DNA from: Henricia sp. BOLD:AAB3569
Taxonomy: Eukaryota > Echinodermata > Asteroidea > Spinulosida > Echinasteridae
Length of the DNA: 64,000 nt
Direction: 5' to 3'
NCBI GenBank assembly: GCA_037783545.1
Contig: JBBELK010000620.1
Location: forward strand, 2,604,001 to 2,668,000
In this document: in pieces, positions 57,426 through 64,000 of the stretch
Position numbering within the stretch: the first letter of the stretch is position 1
Layout of the letters: every line of letters begins with the position of its first letter
Translations under genes and position numbers: made by a program
The notes under the pieces: generated by a model
Database searches by the model: none
Seen by the model: the letters and a program-made list of their open reading frames with translations, nothing else
What the model was told of the DNA's origin: nothing

Positions 57426-57675
57426 ACCATGGGCGTTCCAACTGTTTGTAGCATAACGGTACTAATCCAAACTGTGTGTATAGACGGGAAACCGATTTGT
57501 TGACGGCCGTTGTAACGCAAACGTGAACGCGAAATGGCATGAGCGGTGGTCGTTATCTTTAGGAGATCTTATAACCCAGGTTCGAATTTTGGTCGCGGCA
57601 AAAGTTACCTTGCCTCGGAAGTCACATTTGTGGATTGTTGTTTTCGTCTGTTCTAAGATTAACTCATAGTAACGA

Positions 57676-57815
57676 TTAAAGGCAGAGGCTCGTCAATGCG
57701 CGCGTGAGGCCAAATTCGTGCCACAAAACACGCAGCTCCGTGCCTTTGCTACGGAGCTGCGTATTTCGTGTCACGAAATTGGCCTCACGCGCGTATTGAC
57801 GAGCCTTGCCTTTAA
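57676..57815. mobile_element. TTAA family 3 palindromic MITE, copy 2
   Basis: TTAA at 57676-57679 and 57812-57815; AGGCAGAGGCTCGTCAATG with its near-exact reverse complement. 140 bp overall, same length as copy 1. The palindrome runs to the centre GTGCCTTTGCTACGG. Confidence 0.92.
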
Positions 57816-58020
57816 GTGCTCCAAGTATTTCGCGTTCACGTTCGCGTTTTACGCGGATCTAAACCTCCCTAATGTCGCATTTAATCAACTTTTGTAAAAG
57901 GGAAGATTAGTTATATATATACTGCATGCTGCTTGGAATTTATTTCTCATGTTGCCTTTATAATATTGCTGTTTTCTCTTTTAATAAGCTTTACTGACCT
58001 AAGTGTAAAACATGAAGTTC

Positions 58021-58440
58021 AATGCATAGTTCCGAGTTTGCCTAGTTAGCCCCGCCCCCTTGGATATTGTTGCTATGGCTCACACGCTATCGTCAAAATG
58101 GCGACACACAACGCACAAAGCAATGGGACTTTCAACGGAAAGCACAGATTCATTGGAGGAAACTCAAAGGTATTCATGTTTCAGGGTCGACAGTTATTAT
58201 ATAACACACCGAGTAAAGGGCCAGTAATACAGGAATGTCATATCATGACATACGTGCTTTCGTACCTTTGAACACCGAAACGACCGGCCTTGAAACCAAC
58301 AATTCACCCGGATCATCGCATACAACACTGTACAAATTGTATGGGGCAGAACATCGCGTGATGTTGTTGTGAGACAGTGCACTATGACCTATGTGATTGG
58401 TCGGCGGGTTCGGTTGATTGATAGGTCGGAACTATGCATT
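58021..58440 (+). mobile_element. ATGCATAG-ended TIR element, copy 2
   Basis: Ends AATGCATAGTTCCGA and TCGGAACTATGCATT, as at 40269-40719, with collinear interior and about 30 bp fewer. Confidence 0.85.
58098..58169 (+). pseudogene. Frameshifted copy of the exon-like segment at 40348
   Basis: ATGGCGACACACAACGCACA has two extra bases (CA) relative to copy 1, shifting the frame. The donor CTCAAAG|GTATTC is kept. The loss of frame with conservation of the surroundings shows the segment is not under coding constraint in this copy. Confidence 0.45.
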
Positions 58441-58934
58441 TGGGATCTTTAAAGTTTACTGACAAATTGTCAAGTTTATATTTCAAAGTGCAGACTTTAA
58501 ATGGTTACTCTTATAATGGGAACGCGTCGGCGCGGCGACTGGTGACAACCATTGCGTTTTAACACTCTCCTAATATCACTTAAACCGCCATTTCTCAACT
58601 TGGAGTAATTGTACATTTGAGACCTTGCCTATGACGTCACACTGAAGGTATAGATTGGTATTCGTCGAGAGGGAAATCTCTTCGGCTCAGGTTGTTGACA
58701 GGGCGCAGAGTGCCAAGGATTTATAAGACGACTGTTGAGTGCGTGGTCAGTGTACGATACAACAGAGATTGTGCCTAAAGTTGTCTTCATATAGGCCTAG
58801 ACATCCTTAAAGGCCTATTCACACTGAAGAGCGGTAACGGAAAGCGGCAACGGAAAGCGGTTTGCCGCGCGGTATTACCCGTTCATACAGAGCGCGGAAC
58901 CCGTGCGGTATATGCAAATTACTCCCATGAAACA

Positions 58935-59070
58935 ATGGCGTCCTACGTGAAAAAATCGCCGGTGCGTTGACGAAGCTCCGTTTCTTCTGATATTAACGAG
59001 AAGGTTACGTGCCAAAGAAAAGAAAAGGCGAAGAAATTGTGTTCATGAAATCCTTCAGAAAAGGGCATAG
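58935..59070 (+). pseudogene. Harbinger-type transposase N-terminal relic, one frameshift
   Basis: ATGGCGTCCTACGTG opens 11 codons to TGA at 58968. From 58969 the next frame continues DEAPFLLILTRRLRAKEKKR, then RRNCVHEILQKRA, to TAG at 59068. A leucine-rich patch, a basic run and then a (W/C)VH-x-IL-x-(K/R)R motif match the N-terminal layout of one branch of Harbinger transposases (usually WVHPIL). Seen: the two frames and motif. Inferred: a single-base frameshift joins them. The DDE part is absent. Confidence 0.55.
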
Positions 59071-59314
59071 GCCCATGTGTACATATAGTACGGTACGACT
59101 GTGCACGTGCAACGTTACTACACGTACAAAGCGAGGCATGATGTGGTACTGCAAATGATCCCAAATCCTTGTTATTTTTTACCTGGCACACCAACAGCCT
59201 CCCAGATGTCTTGTTTTTTAACAGCATCTTTGTAAACTTCCAAACTCGTTGTCATATAACTGTGGATATTTCTGAACTTCCAGGATCAAACTCTCGGTGC
59301 TGTTGCTTGCGTAT

Positions 59315-59348
59315 AAAAAAATGGCGTCCTATAGGACGCCATTTTTTT
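59315..59348. repeat. Perfect 34-nt palindrome
   Basis: AAAAAAATGGCGTCCTA followed directly by its reverse complement. The half-site ATGGCGTCCTA equals the start-codon region of the relic frame at 58935 in the same element. Confidence 0.95.
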
Positions 59349-59709
59349 CAGCTGGCCTCGGCCAGTGCGTGACGTCATTCCCAACGCGAACGCTGATTGG
59401 CCACGACGCACAGTCTCAGCGCGGTATTGTTGAACAAATCGCTCTGGTTTCTAAACGTCGCGGTTTACCGTCCAACCGCGCGGTGTTCCCGCTCTCAATG
59501 TGAATGGTCCAATAGAAAACCGCGTAGTCTATATTTTTTACCGCGCGGAATCCCTTTACCGCTCTCCAGTGTGAATAGTAGATGTACGGCTAGGGCTACG
59601 TCCGAAAATAGGGCTATGTCCGAAAATATGGCTACGCCAATGATATAACTTTAGGTAGACGGTATTACCCTTTGCTCCGGCAGCCATGGCAGGGGACAGG
59701 TTTTCATAT

Positions 59710-60235
59710 TTAAAGGCAGTATACATCATTGGTAATCTTGAAAATCAGAAATGTCCACAGATTTACGCCTAACTTACACAATATAAACATGATGACCGTA
59801 TAGAAAACTTCCCCTGAAATGGTTTTGTCTGAAGTGCTATAGTCTTTGAGAAATGAGTAAAACAATTAGTTTTCGTCTCATGAGACGAAAATTCAATTCG
59901 CCCCAAAACCATTTCGTCCACGTGCCATTTCTCCCCAAACCACTTCGCCCGAGTGCCATTTCGCCCCAAATCACTTCGTCCAAACACCACATTGCCCTAA
60001 TGCTACTTCGCCCCAAAACCACTTCGTGCACAGGACGTGGTTCAGGGCGAAATGGTTCAGGGCGAAGTGGTTATGGGGCGAAATGACTGCAAACCTCTTT
60101 TGACTGTTTTCTCAAAAGTTAGACGAAGTACGGAGCTGGTTTTTGCTCAGGTTGGTTTTAATCATGAATATCTTCAATCACACAGGGGGATAAAACTATT
60201 TGTAACAGTTTACCAATCATGTATACTATCTTTAA
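59710..60235 (+). mobile_element. TTAA family 2 element, copy d
   Basis: TTAA at 59710-59713 and 60232-60235. Same ends, palindrome and TTCGCCC array as copy a; the longest copy in the window. Confidence 0.9.
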
Positions 60236-60306
60236 ATGATGTGACAATAGATCCACAAAGGGCTATACTCATACATAACACACGGTGACAATGTGACTGC
60301 CCCCTG

Positions 60307-60624
60307 TCATGGCCGCCCGTGCAAATGGTCTATATTGGGTTTATTTTGCCCTTTATTGTCTGGCGTAACTTTGATAGCTCTTGATGTACATGTACACATC
60401 GTGCTATAGGCGGCTTGGTCATTTTGCAGACGCTGTATCCATGATGCTTTCCAAATAAACGCGTGGATAATACTTGATATTCCGGCAATAAAGACTGCCA
60501 CCCATTTTGAGGCGCACACGTCTATATCGTTTGTTGAAATCAAATACATTGCATACCAAAATGGGAATGGCGTTGAACTCAACAGCACTCGGAAACACTG
60601 CAGCGTCAGGCATAGCTTTGAAAA
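60307..60624 (-). CDS. Possible GPCR-like terminal exon (TM6-TM7 region)
   Basis: Minus-strand frame of 105 codons ending TGA at 60307. It opens after an acceptor-like CCCTTTAACCATTAG. Residues about 10-30 (FRVLLSSTPFPFWYAMYLIS) look like a TM6 with Pro/Trp. They are followed by a polar loop, a TM7-like stretch (WVAVFIAGISSIIHAFIW) with HAFIW where NPxxY would be, and a basic amphipathic segment KASWIQRLQ like helix 8. No upstream exons found. The intron side is cut by the TTAA element at 60632. Could be a chance hydrophobic frame. Confidence 0.35.
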   Translation of the reverse strand, partial: FSKLCLTLQCFRVLLSSTPFPFWYAMYLISTNDIDVCASKWVAVFIAGISSIIHAFIWKASWIQRLQNDQAAYSTMCTCTSRAIKVTPDNKGQNKPNIDHLHGRP

Positions 60625-60631
60625 CTAATGG

Positions 60632-61438
60632 TTAAAGGGACACACCGGCTTACTGTTTACATAGTGTAGCAATCTAGCATCCCTGACAATAATATTTCGA
60701 TGGTCGTTGTGAAATTTTTTTTTCAAAATGTCACGTAATTAACTAGAAATGTTCAAAATTTACAAAAGAGACAAATGTTGGGCTGTACGCTTTACCAGCC
60801 GTCGCGATGTATTATGTATCTTTTTTTTGTTTTGTAAATAAAGGTGGCGTTCGATATGGGTCGACACGTGTTTAACCTTGATTCCTTGTTTTCCCTGACT
60901 CATCACACCTTGCATGATCCCTCAGGTCAGCGCTGACTCGAGAAAGCACATCGAACGCAACGTTTTGGTGTCTTTAAGGCCCTCAATAGGCATATATGCT
61001 GTTTTTTCTTCGGATATTATTTATCGCCGCGAAAGAAGACACGAAAATGTGAAAGATTCTCTCGTCCATATCAACACACAGAAACCCTTCTTATGAAATA
61101 TGTTGGCAGATTTGTGTACAAATTGGAAAATACGGTATATGTACATGTTCGTATGACATTATTTTCCAACTAAGAGAAACCAACCGCGAATGACAAAAGC
61201 AACTCGCACTTCGCGCTGGTTTCTACGGCTGGAAATACAACTAACTTACAAGACCACGGGACTTTTCGGAACCAGAATCTGGTTCCGAAAAGTCACTTGA
61301 CCTTGAATTTTTAAAAACAGCAAAATTTGACGGCGTCTTTTCAGGATATATCTAATTTACTCTGGAAAGCGCTTCAGAATAATGTATGGGTCTATTTCGA
61401 GCCCAAAATAGCGCAACAAAGCCGATGTGTCCCTTTAA
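60632..61438 (+). mobile_element. TTAA-flanked piggyBac-like element, family 4
   Basis: TTAA at 60632-60635 and 61435-61438; ends AGGGACACACCGGCTT and AAGCCGATGTGTCCCT. About 800 bp. Contains a perfect 16-bp hairpin at 61261-61293 (ACTTTTCGGAACCAGA). A diverged left-end relic is at 12205-12333. No transposase frame recognised. Confidence 0.85.
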
Positions 61439-61994
61439 CTAAATCTGGGAATTAAACGAGATATAACACAAGATCTCTAGATTCCAACGGGATTTGGCTG
61501 ATTGATCACCAATTTTGCATTAATTGGCTCGTGCTGAAGCTACCGACAATGCTTGCAATTGGAAGTGATATAACCCTTGTGCTTAAGGCTAATTGGTGAA
61601 TGAAACTGCCGAGAATTAAATCGGACAAGTTGGAATATTTACTTTTTCCAATCTGGTATTTTTAAACACCAAGCAGCAAAGTTAGCTTATAAGTCGACAC
61701 AACGCCACAGGCGTGCCTCTAAAATATGTATTTCAAAAGCAATAAAATGTATTAGATATTATGCTGAAAAAAGTGTGATATTCTCTTCAGGTGCGATCTA
61801 GGATTATTTTGTCATTTGTCATTTTGAAGATTGCTTTTTGAACAATGTGACAAGGTTTTAAGTCCTAGGGCCCTTCCTGTTATGTTCACTGCAATGTGTG
61901 TAGAATGATGAAATGAAGAGATGGCGGTTTTAGGTTTATGTAATTTGCCATATACCACTATATAAATCCACGGCACGTACAGTGCCGGCGGCCG
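61439..61994. other. Anonymous DNA with a TATA-like motif near its end
   Basis: No repeats. CTATATAAAT at about 61959 lies some 35 bp before the ATG at 61995. Confidence 0.35.
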
Positions 61995-62079
61995 ATGAGA
62001 CCTACCGTTGCCTGTGGAGTAAATTGCGCCACCAAGCGTCGTCTATCACCTTGCAAAATGTACGAGGCGGATCTGGCAG
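61995..62079 (+). CDS. Weak candidate exon with THAP-like start
   Basis: The ATG frame begins MRPTVACGVNCATKRR and runs 28 codons plus 1 nt to GCAG|GTACAA, a plausible donor. ACGVNC resembles the CCAVNC start of THAP zinc-binding domains, but the Cys spacing is one residue short, and no later Cys/His is visible. A TATA-like motif lies upstream. It may be the first exon of a P-like or THAP-containing gene, or chance. Confidence 0.2.
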
Positions 62080-62219
62080 GTACAAAAGAGGATATTAAAG
62101 ACCAACAAAACACACACCCATCCCAGAAAATATAATCAAAATTCAATACAGAGATCTGTTAGAGGTGCTGTACAAAAACGATTAGGTTCCCTTGTTAAGA
62201 CGTATAAGATAGGTGAACG

Positions 62220-62471
62220 CTGGTGGTGCACTGGCCAAAACATGAATTAAATTTGGCAAGTGCATGTGATGAGACACTCGCACACGATCTTGGCCCTACA
62301 TGATGATAAACAAGTCCGCTTCATCTAATGTAACACTTTTATTATTACCACTGGTGGTGCACTGGCCAAAACATGAATTAAATTTGGCAAGTGTGATAAG
62401 ACACTCGCACACGATCTACATGATGATAAACAAGTCCGCTTCATTAAATGTAACACTTTTATTATTGCCAA
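62220..62471 (+). repeat. Tandem duplication, two ~125-bp units
   Basis: 62220-62350 and 62351-62471 are near-identical (TGGTGGTGCACTGGCC, ACACTCGCACACGATCT, TAACACTTTTATTATT). The second lacks two short stretches (CATG and TTGGCCC areas). Confidence 0.93.
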
Positions 62472-62771
62472 TCGTCTGCCTCCTGACGAAGCCCCAGGGG
62501 AAGTAACTTAGTCAACTATATACCGCTTCTCGTCCGATTGAGGTATTCTGACTTATATTGCGAAGGTCAGTGTCTTGGGCAAATTTGCGTTACTTAGTCA
62601 AACTCGCGGAGATCCTGACACGCACTTAGAGTGATTAGAAGAACGCGTCTGCATCAAGAGCCGAGAGCGTTGCACTCAACATTCCCTGAAGCGTCGATCT
62701 TTTTGTAAGTTAACCGTCAAGGCTGCCACACCATTAATGTAGGAACATTCAGCGGCTGTTGAGTGAATCTG

Positions 62772-63235
62772 CAGTTGAAGTCAGAAGTATAAATGCAACT
62801 GTATGCAACCAAGTGTTAAAACTGGCGTGCTTACACCATTTCTATAACAGTATTTACTAAAGTCTTGATTTTGGGGAATTCCTCACGCGCATGCAGTACG
62901 CGTGTACACCTTGCAATTAGCCTTTTTGAAGTATGGCGGACACAATAGGAGGGCGCACTTTGCAGTGGGTATAAAATCGACTAAAATGCAAAATAACTCA
63001 GTTTTTCACTTTACACTTATTTATTTTATTTATAATTCTGTCTATGTATTATAATTACAACATGTAAATCAAGTTTTTGGAAAGAAATACAATTGATAAA
63101 AAAATTCATACCCAAATGAAATTGCGCCCTCTCCTTTTGTTCCGCCATACTTCTAAAAGGCTGTTCGGGTAGTCGTGTTTACCATTTTGGTGATGATGGT
63201 ATAGTGGTGTACATGTATTTATACTTTTGACTGTA
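62772..63235 (+). mobile_element. Tc1-like MITE with Sleeping-Beauty-type ends, copy 3
   Basis: CAGTTGAAGTCAGAAGTATA at left and TATACTTTTGACTG|TA at right. Collinear with 43140-43373 (AACTGGYGTGCTTA, GTTCGGGTAGTC, TTTACCATTTTRGGTGATG) except for the nested element 62919-63162. Confidence 0.85.
62919..63162. mobile_element. Nested MITE inside Tc1-like copy 3
   Basis: Ends AGCCTTTTTGAAGTATGG, then CGGA, inverted as TCCGCCATACTTCTAAAAGG, then CT. The uninterrupted counterpart in copy 1 reads TTGCAATGGTTCGGG at about 43290-43304. About 244 bp, single copy. Confidence 0.85.
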
Positions 63236-63294
63236 TCTCAAATCAACTGGTCAAACTATTGATAACTACAAGTTTTAAATTGTTATGTACAAAT

Positions 63295-63790
63295 TTAAAG
63301 GCAGTATACATCATTGGTAATCTCGAAAATCAGAAATGTTCACAGATTTACGCCTAACTTACACAATATAAACATGATGACCGTAGAAAACGTCCCCTGA
63401 AATGGTTTTGTCTGAAGTGCTATATAGTCTTTGAGAAATTAGTAAAACAATTAGTTTTCGTCTCATGAGACGAAAATTAAATTCGCCCCAAAACCATTTC
63501 GCCCAAGTGCCATTTCACCCCAAATTACTTCGTCCAAACACTACATCGCCCAAATGCCACTTCGCCCCAAAACCACTTCGTGCACAGACCGTGGTTCAGG
63601 GCGAAATGATTCAGGGCGAAGTGGTTTTGGGGCGAAATGACTGCAAACCCTTTTTTGACTGTTTTCTCAAAAGTTAGACGAAGTACGGAGCTGGTTTTTG
63701 CTCAGGTTGGTTTTAATCATGCATATCTTCAATCACACAGGGGGATAAAACTATTTGTAACAGTTTACCAATCATGTATACTATCTTTAA
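63295..63790 (+). mobile_element. TTAA family 2 element, copy e
   Basis: TTAA at 63295-63298 and 63787-63790. Palindrome and array present, with one array unit fewer than copy d. Confidence 0.9.
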
Positions 63791-63862
63791 CAAGAATCAT
63801 ACTGTGAATAAAACCATAATTACTGATAACTGGACTAACCTTGGCCATAGTTTGATCCATAT

Positions 63863-63946
63863 TTGGTTTTAATCATGCATATCTTCAATCACACAGGGGG
63901 ATAAAATTATTTGTAACAGTTTACTAATCATGTATACTATCTTTAA
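63863..63946 (+). mobile_element. Right-end fragment of TTAA family 2
   Basis: TTGGTTTTAATCATGCATAT through GTATACTATCTTTAA repeats the last 84 bp of copy e, 72 bp downstream of it and in the same orientation, ending in TTAA (63943-63946). Confidence 0.88.
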
Positions 63947-64000
63947 TGATAGCAAAGGCATTACAACACAAACACCACCATACAATAAGTACGCAAGCAT

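Larger units (their letters stand above)
58811..59578 (+). mobile_element. PIF/Harbinger-like element with degraded transposase start
   Basis: Left AGGCCTATTCACACTGAAGA, then GCGGTAACGG; right CCTTTACCGCTCTCCAGTGT, then GAATAG, with the last few bases of the right end lost. TAA precedes the left end. Contains the relic frame 58935-59070 and a perfect palindrome at 59315-59348. Confidence 0.72.

Overview
This window reads as intergenic, transposon-rich DNA from a eukaryote, most likely a marine invertebrate deuterostome. An echinoderm is my best guess, because of the moderately AT-rich base composition, the recurring word TAGGCCTA, the tRNA-derived SINEs and the crowd of small DNA transposons. 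That assignment is an inference. No bacterial or viral gene organisation is present, and I found no intact multi-exon host gene. Nearly all the longer open frames are shadows of repeats or chance frames.

What fills the window is at least twenty families of short non-autonomous DNA elements (MITEs and foldbacks), often recognisable from both ends and from target-site duplications. (1) TTAA-flanked, piggyBac-like families: 4453/31816, five full copies of a family with TTCGCCC arrays (21382, 24247, 35862, 59710, 63295), 11435, 14326, 40917/57676 and 60632. (2) TWA-flanked PIF/Harbinger-like families: 28013, 32644, 32875, 33874, 58811. (3) TA-flanked, Tc1/mariner-like families: 7358, 7858, 17525, 22689/41940, 36623, 38598, 43140/45724/62772, 54269. 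(4) Retroposons: tRNA-derived SINEs at 933, 5097, 10572, 13398, 16237, 47606, 52242 and 53961, and LINE 3' tails at 39274, 42992 and 44506.

Layout. 1-12 kb: SINEs and scattered MITEs in anonymous DNA. 12-20 kb: hairpin elements, a 653-bp foldback, and a minisatellite that grew from a MITE end. 20-26 kb: nested inverted-repeat elements and a 55-bp minisatellite. 26-41 kb: a dispersed duplication carrying a promoter-like segment and a 70-nt ATG exon, plus several Harbinger-type elements. One of these still encodes a recognisable transposase N-terminus at 34302-34475 (minus). 40-49 kb: nested elements. 49-57 kb: the least repetitive part, with a compact NRF1/X-box/CRE cluster at 51649-51697 that looks like a real promoter. 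57-64 kb: more TTAA elements, a second Harbinger transposase relic, and a possible GPCR-like exon at 60307-60624 (minus).

The most informative signals are the nested insertions. An element has landed in one arm of an inverted repeat and the other arm preserves the empty site, which proves the ends and target duplications from this sequence alone. A second theme is that several unrelated TIR families each keep a short ATGGC-initiated open segment, some ending at a splice donor. This is what deletion derivatives of autonomous elements that keep promoter and exon 1 would look like.
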